The notes: generated by a model from the sequence alone, not told the origin. Shown: positions 8,605-21,556, numbered from the stretch's first letter. The stretch: DNA of 64,000 nt from Streptomyces sp. NBC_00878 (GCF_026341515.1 NZ_JAPEOK010000001.1:992001-1056000); one strand, 5' to 3'. Made by a program: numbers and translations.

Positions 8605-8727
8605 TCAGGAGCAACAGAGCGCGCCGGCCACGCGCAGCAGGTCGATGTGCTGCCGGGAGTAGAGGCGTACGCGGTGGAGCGGAGCGGCCCTCGGGACGCT
8701 GTGGCGGGCCACGGTTCGCGCTCGCAC
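8605..8727 (-). CDS. Cys-terminated leader peptide ahead of sulfur operon
   Basis: This 40-residue ORF starts at a GTG at 8727 with GGAGGTGAC 8 nt upstream. It ends RQHIDLLRVAGALCCS, the conserved tail (HIDLLRVxxALC) of the short actinobacterial leader peptides found upstream of sulfur-uptake and organosulfur operons. The consecutive Cys-Cys codons lie at the very end, as expected for a ribosome-stalling attenuator that senses charged Cys-tRNA. The stop is 75 bp upstream of the monooxygenase start. Regulation by cysteine is inferred from the known family; I could not derive an unambiguous attenuator hairpin. Confidence 0.75.
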   Translation of the reverse strand: MRARTVARHSVPRAAPLHRVRLYSRQHIDLLRVAGALCCS

Positions 8728-9159
8728 GTGCGTCACCTCCGCCCTTCCGGCCCGGCCGACCGGGGTCCGGCCGACCTCGCTCTCGCGGGCCCTCGATCGG
8801 GCACCGTCTCGTCGTCAACGAGCACAACAGTACGGCTGTGCCTTTTCTTCCGGCGGCCGTCAGTTCGTGTCAGGAGGTTTATCGGCGGGATGCCCAGGTG
8901 CTGAGACGCAGTCTTGACGGTCCCGCGGAGCCCGCCAAGACTGACGGCGACGGTCACGATTGCCAGCGCCCGTCGTGCGGGGTTTGCCCCGTCCGTGCGG
9001 TCATCGGCCCCGGCCCGCTGGCAGGCAACCCTTCCACCGCGACGGGGTGCCCCGGGTGACGACCGGGTTCCGCCGGAGCGGCGGGACAAGCGTGGTCTCG
9101 CGTCTCGCGAGCCCCGACGGTGGGACCGGTGGGAATTGTCCAGGAAGTCCAGGAACGGC

Positions 9160-9210
9160 TTGACGAGGCGCTTGCACATCGACTTGTCGCGTGTCTCCAG
9201 CGCTTACTGA
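9160..9210 (+). CDS. Short leader-like peptide ending HIDLSRVSSAY
   Basis: A TTG-initiated 16-residue ORF (LTRRLHIDLSRVSSAY) with AGGAAC upstream matches the core of the same leader family but stops at a TGA where relatives carry Cys. It points toward the GST-like gene 108 bp downstream, so it may mark that gene's transcript. The start is uncertain; a TTG eight codons upstream is also in frame. Without Cys codons it could not work as a cysteine-stalling attenuator, so it may be decayed. Confidence 0.45.
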   Translation: MTRRLHIDLSRVSSAY

Positions 9211-9318
9211 TCCGCTACGCGTCCGACTGATCCGGACCTGTACGGCAGCGCAGTCACTCCGTTCCGCCACTGGCGCCCACGAGGCGGCCAGGGCCTCCGC
9301 GTTCCCCCCAGGAGAGTC

Positions 9319-10155
9319 ATGCCCGAGACAGTTTCCCGCGGTTCCAGCACGGACACCTGCACGGCGGCGGCCTCCCGCACGGCCGCCTCCCGTTCAGCGG
9401 TCCCCGGCTGCTCACCCGTCCCCGGGGTGGCCGTCGGCGGCACGTCCGTCCCCCGTTCGGTCTCCCGTCCGGACCGCTTCCGCAGCCGCATCGGCGTCGG
9501 TCTCGCCGGTGGCTTCTACCCGGCGCCGCGCCGCTACCACCTCTACCTCTGCGAAACCTGTCCGCGTTCGCGGCGCATCGCGGTCGTCCTCGACCTGCTC
9601 GGTCTCAGGGACTCGCTCACGACCACGGTCCCGAAGCTCCCCGCCGAAACACCCCAGGGCTTCGCCTCACTGCGCGGAGCCTACGAAGCGACCTGGCACC
9701 GCTACGACGGTCCGCTCACCGCGCCCGCGCTGTGCGACCGCTGGAGCGGGCGCGTCGTCAGCAACCACACGCCCGACATCCTCCGCGACCTCGCCGGCCT
9801 GCTGGCCGACGCCGGGACGGATGGCGTGACCGATGGCGAGACCGACGCCGGGACCGATGGCGAGACCGATGGCGGGAGCGAAGGCGGGAGCGAAGGCGGG
9901 ACCGATGGCGGAGCCAAGCCCGACGTCAGTGCCGACGGAGCCCGCCTGCCCGCGCTGGCTCGGCTCGACCGGCAACTCGCCCGCCACTCCTACGTGTTGG
10001 GCGATGAGCCCAGCATCGCGGACAGCGACATCTGGGTGACGCTCACACACCTCGACCACTTCGATGCGGCCTGCACGCTTTTTCCGTACCGCCACATCGA
10101 GGCGTACGTACGACGCCTCGCCCTTCACCCGGAGCTCTCCGGCGACCAGCTCTGA
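9319..10155 (+). CDS. Glutathione S-transferase / glutathionyl-hydroquinone reductase-like protein
   Basis: This 278-residue protein has a thioredoxin-fold segment with YLCETCPRSRRIAVVLDLLG, where the CxxC/CP motif is the redox centre, and a helical C-terminal half (HSYVLGDEPSIADSDIWVTL) typical of GST C-domains. It resembles the ECM4/PcpF xi-class but is shorter than the usual 320 residues. AGGAGAG sits 2 nt before the ATG. The linker at residues 169-199 is a 12-bp tandem-repeat expansion rich in Asp-Gly-Thr/Glu. Streptomyces make mycothiol rather than glutathione, so the natural thiol is uncertain. It is divergent from the monooxygenase operon and may share its detoxification or sulfur role. 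Confidence 0.72.
   Translation: MPETVSRGSSTDTCTAAASRTAASRSAVPGCSPVPGVAVGGTSVPRSVSRPDRFRSRIGVGLAGGFYPAPRRYHLYLCETCPRSRRIAVVLDLLGLRDSLTTTVPKLPAETPQGFASLRGAYEATWHRYDGPLTAPALCDRWSGRVVSNHTPDILRDLAGLLADAGTDGVTDGETDAGTDGETDGGSEGGSEGGTDGGAKPDVSADGARLPALARLDRQLARHSYVLGDEPSIADSDIWVTLTHLDHFDAACTLFPYRHIEAYVRRLALHPELSGDQL
9823..9911. repeat. 12-bp GATGGCGAGACC-type tandem repeat in GST-like gene
   Basis: Seven to eight degenerate units alternating GATGGCG and AGACC/GGAGC keep the reading frame and encode an acidic Gly-rich linker between the two GST domains. Confidence 0.8.
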
Positions 10156-10285
10156 GCCGACGCCCACGGCCCGGAGGTGCGACAACTGCGCAGCACTGGG
10201 CCTGAATACGCCTTCCGGATATGCCGATCAGGGAGGTAAAGAAAGGGAATAGTGAGGGAATTGTAAAATTGGGGGCGGGGAGCGC

Positions 10286-13834
<3,549 letters not shown>

Positions 13835-14013
13835 GCGCGCGGAACGCCTCGACGTCCGGCCGTTCAATCACCGTCCAGTGGTTGTCCAGTCCTGCGCCAT
13901 AGCTTGCCGTCGCTGACCGGCGATCCGGCCTGGCACATCAGGCCGCGATGCCGCTGCCCCACCACACGCGCACGCAGACATTCACGTGCACGCCGACCGA
14001 GAGGGAAGAAGCG

Positions 14014-14874
14014 ATGAAAGCAGGGCTCAAGAAGAGGATGGCCACGGCGATCGCGACCGCGTCCGCCATGGCGGCGCTCGTCGTGGCGACCCCGGGCACC
14101 AGCCACGCGGCGACGCCCAGCCTGCCCGCGTTCGGCATCTCGGCCGACGGCAAGCTGATGGCCCATTTCACCACCGACAGACCCGACGTGCTCAACTGGT
14201 TCAGGGTCATCAACGGGCTCGTCGGCGACACCTTTGCTGTCGGGAGCGACTTCCGTGTGCAGAACGGACTCCTGTACATCGTCGGCAACCAGGGGGGCGT
14301 CTACACGGTCAAGACCCCGCCCCAGGTCCCGGACGTTCAGGTCACCAAGGTCTCGCAGCTCAGTGTCCCGTTGCAGGGCACGAACTTCGGTGTCGACTTC
14401 AACCCCGCCGCCGACCGGCTTCGGATCATCAGCGACACCGGCCAGAACCTGGCGCACAACCTCGCCAACAGCGTCACCGCCACGAACACCCCGCTGACCA
14501 CGGACGGGGCGACGACCCACGGCGTCACCGGTGCCGCCTACACCAACAACGACCTCAACTCGGCCACCGGCGCAACGCTGTTCGACATCAACACGACCTC
14601 GGACCAGGTCGTCATCCAGTCGCCGCCCGCCAACGGCACGCTGGCCGCGACCGGCTCGCTCGGCGTGAACGCCCTCGCCAACGCGGGCTTCGACATCTTC
14701 AGCGACCTGAGCGCCGGCAAGACGATCTCGAACACGGCCTTCGCCACCCTCACCCCGTACGGTGCCTCCACGTCGACGCTCTACACCGTCGATGTGCTCA
14801 CCGGAGCCACGACCAGCGTGGGCCAGTTCCCCATACCCATCACCGACATCGCGGTCGCGCTCGACGCGGGCTGA
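14014..14874 (+). CDS. Secreted DUF4394 domain-containing protein
   Basis: This 286-residue protein has a Sec-type signal peptide (MKAGLKKRMATAIATASAMA, cleavage likely after HAA near residue 33) and one DUF4394 beta-propeller-like domain with repeated strands such as VGSDFRVQNGLLYIVGNQGG and GVDFNPAADRLRIISDTGQN. The start at 14014 is supported by GAGGGAAGAAG; an upstream in-frame ATG at 13948 lacks one and would bury the signal. Biochemical function is unknown for the family. It stands alone between the AfsR-like gene and a strong terminator. Confidence 0.88.
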   Translation: MKAGLKKRMATAIATASAMAALVVATPGTSHAATPSLPAFGISADGKLMAHFTTDRPDVLNWFRVINGLVGDTFAVGSDFRVQNGLLYIVGNQGGVYTVKTPPQVPDVQVTKVSQLSVPLQGTNFGVDFNPAADRLRIISDTGQNLAHNLANSVTATNTPLTTDGATTHGVTGAAYTNNDLNSATGATLFDINTTSDQVVIQSPPANGTLAATGSLGVNALANAGFDIFSDLSAGKTISNTAFATLTPYGASTSTLYTVDVLTGATTSVGQFPIPITDIAVALDAG

Positions 14875-14892
14875 CACGTCTCCGACACGATC

Positions 14893-14940
14893 AGAGGCCG
14901 TATCGGTCGGCGCTTCGCGCCCTACGCCGGTACGGCCTCT
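14893..14940. terminator. Bidirectional hairpin terminator
   Basis: AGAGGCCGTA (14893-14902) pairs perfectly with TACGGCCTCT (14931-14940). The intervening CGGTCGGCG/CGCC sequence extends the stem. It lies between the convergent DUF4394 and NlpC/P60 genes and can serve both. Confidence 0.8.
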
Positions 14941-14976
14941 GGGTTCGGTACGGCTTCTGGGTTCGGTACGGCTTCT
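14941..14976. repeat. 18-bp direct repeat beside terminator
   Basis: GGGTTCGGTACGGCTTCT occurs twice in tandem, directly between the terminator stem and the stop codon of the NlpC/P60 gene. It looks like a slippage product of the terminator's TACGGCCTCT arm. Confidence 0.8.
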
Positions 14977-14979
14977 GGG

Positions 14980-16371
14980 TCAGGCAGGCCGCACCACGCT
15001 GTGAATCGCCGCTTCCCCGGCCCAGAGGATCGACTCCTCGCGTATGGACGCGCCCGGGCTCGGTGCGTGGATCATCATGCCGTTGCCGCTGTAGATGCCG
15101 ATGTGGCCGACATGGCCGTGGAACAGGACCAGGTCGCCCAGCCGGAGGTCGGTGAGAGGGACCGCCATACCGGCCGTCGCCTGGTCGTGCACGGTACGCG
15201 GCAGCGCGACCCCGGCGGCCTTCCAGGCCGACTGAGTGAGGCTGGAGCAGTCGTACGCGCCCGGTCCGGTCGCGCCCCACACACAGGGCTTGCCGATCTG
15301 CGCGCGGGCGAAGTCGACGGCCTTCGCGGCCTTCCCGCCGTACCCCGAGTCCGACGCACCGTCCGAGCCGATGGCCACACCCGCGCCGATGGACACGGGG
15401 GGATAGGCGGACAGATCCATGCCGAACGACAGATCCGGGCCGCCCATGGTCAGGCCCTGGCCGCCCATGCTCGGGGTCGTGCCGAGCAACGGATCCGGCG
15501 ACATGGAGCCGATGGGCAGGTCCGTGCCGATCCCGCCCGACGGCCATGGCCACTGCGTCTGCCCGGCCTGGCGGTAGTCCTGTACCTCGGGCGTACGCCA
15601 GGCGGTCTCCACCGGCGCGGGCGCGATGGCCGCCATCGGCGCGCTCTGCTGGGCGATGCGCGCGGACAGCAGTTCACGGGCCTTCGCGAGCTTCTGCCGG
15701 GTCCGGTCCTTGGAGGTCTTCAGCGACTGCCGCGACTGCTGTGGCTGTGTCTGCGGCTGTGGCTGCTGTTGTTGCTGCTGCTGCTGCGGTTCCGTGACCA
15801 GCGCGGGCAGGAGCTCGGTGGCGTCCTGACGCGCCTGGGGCGCGGCGGGCAGCGCGGCGACGGGTCCGGCGGTCAGCTCCGCCACGGGCCGCGCGGCCGT
15901 TGCGGCGGCAGGCCCGGCGGTCAGCTCCAGGACGGGTTTGGCGGCCGCTTCCAGCGCACGGTCGGTCGGCCTGTCGGCCGGCCGGTCGGCCTGTCGGTCC
16001 CCCGGACGCCCGCCGGGGCTCTTGGGCCAGGTACCGGTCTGGCCACGCTCCGGCATTCTGTCGGAGGGCAGTACGGCGGGGATGAGGGGACCCAGTTGCG
16101 AACGCCCCACGTCGAACCACTGCTTGGCGCGGTCGCTCAGAGCGGGGTCGGGGGCGGCGACGGTGTCGGCACGTCCACGCCCGGTGTCGGGCATCGGATT
16201 CGCCCGCTCACGCGGGCGCCCCGAGGCCATCGCCCGGGTGGCGTTGTAGTTACCGCTGGCGCTCTCGGCCTGGTCGTACAGGTTGTGGATCCGCTGCTGC
16301 ACCTCTTCACGGCTCGGCTCGTCGCCTCCCGGGACGGGCGTGGTGCCACCCGTCGAGGAGTACAGGTCCAC
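14980..16371 (-). CDS. NlpC/P60 family cell-wall endopeptidase
   Basis: The C-terminal 110 residues form an NlpC/P60 domain with catalytic Cys in GAYDCSSLTQSAWKAAG and His in HGHVGHIGIYSG and MMIHAPSPG, so it should cleave peptidoglycan stem peptides. The N-terminal part has a coiled-coil-like segment (REEVQQRIHNLYDQAESASG) and a long low-complexity middle with a Gln tract encoded by a CAG/CTG-type repeat near 15765-15795. The GTG at 16371 is the first standard start but has no ribosome site. A GGAAGGAG at 16469-16476, directly after the c-di-AMP riboswitch, instead points to initiation near 16458 at an ATC codon, adding 29 residues. A clear signal peptide is missing in either version. Confidence 0.88.
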   Translation of the reverse strand: MDLYSSTGGTTPVPGGDEPSREEVQQRIHNLYDQAESASGNYNATRAMASGRPRERANPMPDTGRGRADTVAAPDPALSDRAKQWFDVGRSQLGPLIPAVLPSDRMPERGQTGTWPKSPGGRPGDRQADRPADRPTDRALEAAAKPVLELTAGPAAATAARPVAELTAGPVAALPAAPQARQDATELLPALVTEPQQQQQQQQPQPQTQPQQSRQSLKTSKDRTRQKLAKARELLSARIAQQSAPMAAIAPAPVETAWRTPEVQDYRQAGQTQWPWPSGGIGTDLPIGSMSPDPLLGTTPSMGGQGLTMGGPDLSFGMDLSAYPPVSIGAGVAIGSDGASDSGYGGKAAKAVDFARAQIGKPCVWGATGPGAYDCSSLTQSAWKAAGVALPRTVHDQATAGMAVPLTDLRLGDLVLFHGHVGHIGIYSGNGMMIHAPSPGASIREESILWAGEAAIHSVVRPA

Positions 16372-16480
16372 CGAGGTGGCGGCCGCCGTCGCGAAGGCGG
16401 GCCGGGGGATGCCCGGGAGGTTGTCGCCTCCGGGGCGCGAAGTTCGTTCCGGCGCGATGGGAGCCGTACTCCTTCCGTGT

Positions 16481-16632
16481 TCCGCCTACCGAGTTAGCTG
16501 TCGGGTTCGGGCGACGATTCCGGAAGGTATGCCCTACGGCCCCTGCCCTGACGGGCAGTTGGGCCGATTCACCCCAAGTTCGGTTGGGTCCCCGGTTCCG
16601 ATGGCCACGTGGGCCACCGGATTCGGCGGAGG
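16481..16632 (-). ncRNA. c-di-AMP riboswitch (ydaO-yuaA type)
   Basis: On the minus strand the closing helix CCTCCGCC...GGCGGA brackets hallmark elements of this class: ACCGGGGACCCAA, GGGGTGAATC, CCGTAGGGCATACC and GAACCCGACAGCTAACTCGG. It lies immediately 5' of an NlpC/P60 gene, the classic actinobacterial context (as for rpfA and swl genes), where c-di-AMP binding turns the cell-wall hydrolase off. The ribosome site GGAAGGAG follows the closing helix within 5 nt. Confidence 0.88.
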
Positions 16633-16809
16633 TCGCGCAACCCGGCGAGGTTCACCGGAGGAAGTCGCGCGTCCTACCCGTCAAGTTAGCCAACTTGTGC
16701 CCCTCGTGTGAAGATTGAAGAGCGAAGTGCCCGATATGTAACTGTGACCTTCGTCGTATCGGTTCGAGACATCGACGACTTTCCGCCCGGTCAACGGGAG
16801 TTGGGGGTG

Positions 16810-18279
16810 TCAGTTCGCCGCGTTCATCAGGTCGAGCGCGCTCTGCTGGCGGGCGGCGTCGGTGGAGTCCAGTGGTCCGGCCCAGTGCAGCCCGTACGCG
16901 TCGAGTGCGTTGCGGTCGTTCGCGTACGCGGCGTCGGCCTGCCGCCGTATGTAGGACGTGTACGGGCGGTCGGACAGCCGGGCATTGAAGGCGCTCAGCC
17001 CCCTGATGTACGCGCCCTTGAAGGACGGGCCGTCGGCGCCGCAGCCGTTCGTCTCGCACGGCTCGCGCAGGATGCCGCCCGAGTTGAGGGCCGCGGACGT
17101 GGTCGAGGCGTTCCCGATCTGACGGCCCGTGGTGAGCAGCGCGGAGTCCCCGGTCGCCCGGTGCAGTTCCGCCAGACCGCCGAGCAGCACGCCCTGGTTG
17201 TACGACCAGGTGGTGTCGCCGTTGTTCCGGCACGTCGACAGGTCGATGCCGTCGTTGACCAGCTGGGAACCGTTGATCATGCCGGTGCCCTTGAACCAGG
17301 CCCACTCGGCGTTGGCCCGCCCGAGATAGACGGTGTCGCCCGCGATGCGGTTGTGCAGCGCGGCGTTCAGCTCCAGGTAGAGGGAGTTGGCGATGGCGTT
17401 CTTGTAGGTCTTGGCGGTGCTCCACCACACGCCGCCGCCACACGTGGAGTCCCAGTACCGTGCCATGTAATCGGCGTCCGCACGGGCGGTGTTGAGATAG
17501 CGGCTGTCGCCGGTCAGGTCGTACGCGGCGACCCAGGCCAGCCCCCACCACCCCGTGTCGTCGATGTAGTCGTTGCGGAACTGGCCGCCCTGCGCGTTCA
17601 GTTGGCGGTCGTAGGTGTTGGCGATGGCGTACCGGTAGCTGCCCATTCCGGTGACACGGATGTTGTCGATGATCGCGGTCAGGGCGTTGGCAGAGTTCCA
17701 CCAGCCGGTGGTGTCGAACAGGCCGGTGGAGTTGTTGTAGGACTGCATCAGCGCGGTGGCAGCGGCGGTCGGACGGCTTTGGGCGTTCCAGGTGGTGCGG
17801 GCCCAGGCCGTACAGGCGATCTCGGTCCGGTCGCCGGCCTTGCCGCAGGCGCGCAGGGCTCCGACGCCGCGGTTGCCCCAGTCGTCGACGTTGTACATCA
17901 GGGTGCGCCAGCCGGTTTGGCCGGCCGGGATCGTGGTGGCGCCGAGCTTGCTGCCCGAGGCCCAGGTGCGGCCGCCGTCGAAGGAGCGGTCGAGCCAGAC
18001 CTCGTCGGTGGGGCTCCCGTTGGAGATCGAGGCCCAGCCCATCGCGTCGGTGTCGTCGAAGTGCAGCGCGATGCTCCGGGAGAAGATACTGGCGGTCACC
18101 GGCTGCCGGTCCTGCGGGGACAGCGCCGGGTCACGGCCGTCGCAGTACGTGTTGCACACGGTCGCCGCGGCGGCGGCGACCGCTGTGCCGCCGCCGCTCG
18201 CCGGGACGAGGAGGGTGAGGGCGAGGGCGGCGATCAGACCGGCCCCGGCCCTCCGGACTCGTTCCGCTGTCGGTGTCAT
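16810..18279 (-). CDS. Secreted GH76 endo-alpha-1,6-mannanase
   Basis: This 489-residue protein starts [20 protein letters not shown], a Sec signal peptide, with GGAG 6 nt before the ATG at 18279. A Cys-containing N-terminal region of about 130 residues ([32 protein letters not shown]) precedes the catalytic (alpha/alpha)6 domain. The paired catalytic aspartates of GH76 are in [14 protein letters not shown], and [20 protein letters not shown] is also typical. GH76 enzymes cut the alpha-1,6-mannan backbone of fungal cell walls. It follows the GH27 gene by 38 bp in one operon. A second GH76 gene lies at 20247. Confidence 0.9.
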   Translation of the reverse strand: MTPTAERVRRAGAGLIAALALTLLVPASGGGTAVAAAAATVCNTYCDGRDPALSPQDRQPVTASIFSRSIALHFDDTDAMGWASISNGSPTDEVWLDRSFDGGRTWASGSKLGATTIPAGQTGWRTLMYNVDDWGNRGVGALRACGKAGDRTEIACTAWARTTWNAQSRPTAAATALMQSYNNSTGLFDTTGWWNSANALTAIIDNIRVTGMGSYRYAIANTYDRQLNAQGGQFRNDYIDDTGWWGLAWVAAYDLTGDSRYLNTARADADYMARYWDSTCGGGVWWSTAKTYKNAIANSLYLELNAALHNRIAGDTVYLGRANAEWAWFKGTGMINGSQLVNDGIDLSTCRNNGDTTWSYNQGVLLGGLAELHRATGDSALLTTGRQIGNASTTSAALNSGGILREPCETNGCGADGPSFKGAYIRGLSAFNARLSDRPYTSYIRRQADAAYANDRNALDAYGLHWAGPLDSTDAARQQSALDLMNAAN

Positions 18280-18317
18280 GCCGACTCCATGGTGTGGGGG
18301 GATACGGATGCGGGCGG

Positions 18318-20012
18318 TCAGCCCAGGCGCCACTGCTGGTTGGCGCCGCCGTTGCAGGTCCAGAGCTGGAGCTCGGTGCCGTTGGCGTTGCCGGCGGCCT
18401 CGTCGCCGCGGATGACGTCGAGGCAGAGCCCCGACTGGTTGCCGGTGATGGTGCCGTCGGGGTTGAGGCTCCACTTCTGGTTGGCGCCCCCGGTGCAGGA
18501 CCAGAGCTGCACCTTGGTGCCGGGCGCGGTCCGGTTGTCGTAGGCGTCCAGGCACTGCGTACCGCCGTAGAGCCGCAGTTCACCGGCGGCGGTGATGGTC
18601 GCGGCCTGGTTGGCGCCGCTGCCGCAGTCCCAGATCTGGATCTTGGTGCCCGGGGTGGTCTGGTTGTCGTACGCGTCGAGGCAGCGGTTGGAGGAGGCGC
18701 CGACCAGGCGGCGGGTGGTGCCGACACTGGTGCCGCTGCCCACGGACACCCGGTACATCACCGAGCCGTGGCCGGGGACTCTGGCGGAGATGTTTCCGCT
18801 GGTGCTGCTGACGACTTTGGACCAGAGGTTGGTGAGCCGGTAGGAGGACGCCGCGGGGAGACCGGCCGCGGTCGCGGAGGTGGAGATGGTGGCGGCGGAC
18901 GCGTTCTCGTTGAAGAGGAGCACCGACCGGTCGCCGTTCGCCAGCTGCTTGGTCAGCACATGGAGGCCGCCCGAGGAGGAGATCTCGGTGCCCTGCCTGC
19001 CCAGGGAGTCCTGGTCCACGGCGATGACGTCCCTGTTGCCGTAGAGGGAGAGGGTGGCGGCGGAGGCCGTGCGCATGTCGTTCCCGGCGATCAGCGGGGC
19101 GGCCATCTGGGCCCACAGGCTGAAGTGGGAACGGTCCTGGTTGAACGACATGCCCCTGCCGACTTCCAGCATGTCCGGGTCGTTCCAGGCGCCGGGCTTG
19201 GCGTACGCGGCGAGCTTGACGTTGGCCTTGAAGATCGACACCACGGTGGAGAAGTTGAGGTTGATGTCGTCGGTGGTGCGCCAGCTGTTGCCGACGTCCG
19301 CGCCCCAGGTCCACACATCGGCCAGGCCCCAGTTGCAGAGGCTGTAGACGATCGGGCGGCCGGTGTTCGCCAGGGCGTCGCGCATGGCCGTGTAGCGCTG
19401 CCGGTCGGGCACGTTCTCGTGGTTGCAGTTGTCGTACTTGAGGTAGTCGACACCCCAGGAGGCGAAGCTGTTGGCGTCGGTCTGCTCATGCCCGAGGCTG
19501 CCGGGGTAGCCCTGGCAGGTGGCGCTTCCGGCGCTCTCGTAGATGCCGAGCTTGAGGCCCTTGCTGTGGATGTAGGCGGCGGTACCGCTGATGCCGCTGG
19601 GGAACTTGACCGGGTCGGGCACCAGTTGGCCCGCGGAGTTGCGGGTCTTGGTCATCCAGCAGTCGTCGATGTTCACATAGGTGTAGCCGGCGTCCTTGAG
19701 TCCGGACGAGACGAGGTAGTCCGCGGTCTGCTTGACCAGTGCCTCGCTGACGTCGCAGCCGAAGGCGTTCCAGTCGTTCCAGCCCATCGGGGGCGTCCTG
19801 GCCAGGCCGTTCTCGAGCGCGGCGGCGGGGGGCGCGGTACTGAGGACGATCAGAGGCGGTGCGAGCACGAGAAGCAGGATCAGCGCGACCGCGGTGCTCA
19901 GCGGCCTCAGGAATCTTGACGGTCCTGACGACCTTGACGGTCCTGACGACCTTGGCGGTCGGATCGGTCGGATCGGTCGGGGCAGTCGGGACGGTCTTGA
20001 AGAGATGGTCAT
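18318..20012 (-). CDS. Secreted GH27 alpha-galactosidase with ricin-B/CBM13 domain
   Basis: This 564-residue enzyme has a signal peptide after a Arg/Pro/Ser-rich N-terminal repeat (residues 8-34; 19910-19985 in DNA). The GH27 barrel begins [20 protein letters not shown]. The nucleophile Asp is in [13 protein letters not shown] and the acid/base Asp in [12 protein letters not shown]. After a small beta domain, residues about 435-564 form a ricin-type beta-trefoil with three repeats ([53 protein letters not shown]...LQLWT). It should remove terminal alpha-galactose outside the cell. Start chosen at the ATG at 20012. It is divergent from the second GH76 gene across an operator-bearing region. 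Confidence 0.93.
   Translation of the reverse strand: MTISSRPSRLPRPIRPIRPPRSSGPSRSSGPSRFLRPLSTAVALILLLVLAPPLIVLSTAPPAAALENGLARTPPMGWNDWNAFGCDVSEALVKQTADYLVSSGLKDAGYTYVNIDDCWMTKTRNSAGQLVPDPVKFPSGISGTAAYIHSKGLKLGIYESAGSATCQGYPGSLGHEQTDANSFASWGVDYLKYDNCNHENVPDRQRYTAMRDALANTGRPIVYSLCNWGLADVWTWGADVGNSWRTTDDINLNFSTVVSIFKANVKLAAYAKPGAWNDPDMLEVGRGMSFNQDRSHFSLWAQMAAPLIAGNDMRTASAATLSLYGNRDVIAVDQDSLGRQGTEISSSGGLHVLTKQLANGDRSVLLFNENASAATISTSATAAGLPAASSYRLTNLWSKVVSSTSGNISARVPGHGSVMYRVSVGSGTSVGTTRRLVGASSNRCLDAYDNQTTPGTKIQIWDCGSGANQAATITAAGELRLYGGTQCLDAYDNRTAPGTKVQLWSCTGGANQKWSLNPDGTITGNQSGLCLDVIRGDEAAGNANGTELQLWTCNGGANQQWRLG
19910..19985. repeat. Short tandem repeats GACGGTCCT / GGATCGGTC in GH27 signal region
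   Basis: Units of 18 bp (GACGGTCCTGACGACCTT) and 9-10 bp (GGATCGGTC) are repeated in frame in the n-region of the GH27 signal peptide, giving an [19 protein letters not shown] segment. Confidence 0.75.
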
Positions 20013-20069
20013 GTCACTGTCTCCTGCATGCCGTGTGGGGGGCGGACAGGTACACCGTGTCCAGACTCT

Positions 20070-20081
20070 GGAAACGTATCC
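20070..20081. promoter_or_regulatory. LacI-type operator GGAAACGTATCC
   Basis: This 12-bp near-palindrome lies 58 bp upstream of the GH27 ATG. On the other strand it reads GGATACGTTTCC, identical to the site upstream of the lacI gene at 22650. Confidence 0.65.
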
Positions 20082-20188
20082 ATCGCGAGGGTCCACCACC
20101 CCGGCTCACAGGTCAATGGTCTGGGCCACACTCCACAACTGTGAACTACTGCTGCTGTTCTGACCGTTGACGACTCCAGAGCATCATG

Positions 20189-20200
20189 ACAACGTTTCCC
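20189..20200. promoter_or_regulatory. LacI-type operator ACAACGTTTCCC
   Basis: The AACGTTTCC core is 47 bp upstream of the GH76 ATG at 20247. It is a likely site of the same repressor as at 20070, 22650, 26104 and 26171. Confidence 0.6.
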
Positions 20201-20246
20201 CCTCCCCTCGCCCTCCCCGCACCCACGTCCGAATGGAGACGTTCCC

Positions 20247-21512
20247 ATGCGCAGGTATCCCTCCCGCCGGGCGCTGGTCGGCTCGGGTCTGACGGCAGCC
20301 ATGGCCACGATGGCGGCGGTGTCCACCGGAAACGCGGCCGCCGCGGACAACGGCACCGCGGCCGACGGCACCGCGGCCGACGGCACGGCGGACGCTGGCA
20401 CGGCGGGCGACGGCACCACGGACCGCGGCGACGCCGAGCGCCGGTCCCGCGCGCTGTCCCGCGCCAGATCCGCCTACACCACCCTGGAGAGACACTTCGG
20501 CACGACGGACGGATCCGGACTGGTCCGTGAGCAGTATCCGGCGGCTTCGGACGACCGCCCGTACTCCTACGAATGGCCCTTCTCCCAGGTGCACATCGCC
20601 GCGCTGGACCTCGCGGCGGTGGACAAGGCGTACGAGTCGGAGCTGACCGTCCGGGCGAAGGCCCAGGAGCACTACTGGAACGCCGGCGGAGGCACGACCG
20701 GGCTGCCCGGATACGACTCGTACCCCCGCGCCCCGTACGGCTCGGGCGGCGACATCTTCTACGACGACAACGAGTGGGTCGGGCTGGCGAAGATCCAGCG
20801 CCACCTCCAGACCGGGGACACCGCCGCGCTGGCCCGCGCGAAAGAGATCTTCGAACTCGTCGTGTCCGGCTGGGACACCGACACCTCCCACGCCGCACCC
20901 GGCGGCGTCTTCTGGACCCAGGCGACCTGGAGCCACGACCGCAACACCGTTTCCAACATGCCGGGCGCCCAACTCGCCCTGCGCCTCCACCTGATCACCG
21001 GCGAGCGGAAGTACCTGGACTGGGCACGACGGTTCTACGACTGGACGAACACCCATCTGCAGAGCCCCGGCGGACTGTACTGGGACCATCTCGACCTCCG
21101 GGGCGCCATCGAGAAGACCGTCTGGTCGTACAACCAGGGCGTGCCCGTCGGCGTCAACGTCCTGCTCTTCCGCGCGACCGGCGACCGCGTCCATCTGCGC
21201 CGTGCCGAGCGGATCGCCGAGGCCGCGTACGCCTACTACGTCACGCAGGGGCGGCTGTTCGGCCAGCCGGTGTTCTTCAACTCGATCTTCTTTAAGAACC
21301 TGCTGCTCCTGGAGTCGGTGTCCGGGGACGGCCGGTACCACCGCGCGATGGCCGACTACGCCGACCAGGTGTGGTCCACCATGCGCGATCCCGCGACCGG
21401 GCTGGTGCACTTCAACTCCAACGGCGGCACGGAGGCGATCCAGCAGGCGGCCCTCGCCCAGCTCTACGCCGTACTCGCGTGGCCCCGCGCCCTCTGGCCG
21501 ACGCTCTACTGA
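20247..21512 (+). CDS. Secreted GH76 alpha-1,6-mannanase (second copy)
   Basis: This 421-residue protein begins MRRYPSRRALVGSGLTAAMA, a twin-arginine-like signal (RRAL context), with TGGAGA 7 nt before the ATG. A Gly-Thr-Ala-Asp repeat follows (about residues 34-60; 20345-20410 in DNA). The catalytic Asp pair is in GGDIFYDDNEWVGLAKIQRH. Further GH76 blocks are FWTQATWSHDRNTVSNMPGA and EKTVWSYNQGVPVGVNVLLF. It probably attacks alpha-1,6-mannan backbones outside the cell, in parallel with the GH76 at 16810 but without that protein's N-terminal region. Its 3' end, including the stop, is partly duplicated 43 bp downstream. Confidence 0.9.
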   Translation: MRRYPSRRALVGSGLTAAMATMAAVSTGNAAAADNGTAADGTAADGTADAGTAGDGTTDRGDAERRSRALSRARSAYTTLERHFGTTDGSGLVREQYPAASDDRPYSYEWPFSQVHIAALDLAAVDKAYESELTVRAKAQEHYWNAGGGTTGLPGYDSYPRAPYGSGGDIFYDDNEWVGLAKIQRHLQTGDTAALARAKEIFELVVSGWDTDTSHAAPGGVFWTQATWSHDRNTVSNMPGAQLALRLHLITGERKYLDWARRFYDWTNTHLQSPGGLYWDHLDLRGAIEKTVWSYNQGVPVGVNVLLFRATGDRVHLRRAERIAEAAYAYYVTQGRLFGQPVFFNSIFFKNLLLLESVSGDGRYHRAMADYADQVWSTMRDPATGLVHFNSNGGTEAIQQAALAQLYAVLAWPRALWPTLY

Positions 21513-21556
21513 GACCGAGCCAGGTTCTCCTGAGGACTGGCCGACGGTCTACTGAG
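21494..21556. repeat. 20-bp direct repeat duplicating the GH76 stop region
   Basis: CTGGCCGACGCTCTACTGAG (21494-21513) recurs with one change at 21537-21556. The first copy carries the GH76 stop codon and the second overlaps the 3' end of the lacI gene. Confidence 0.7.
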
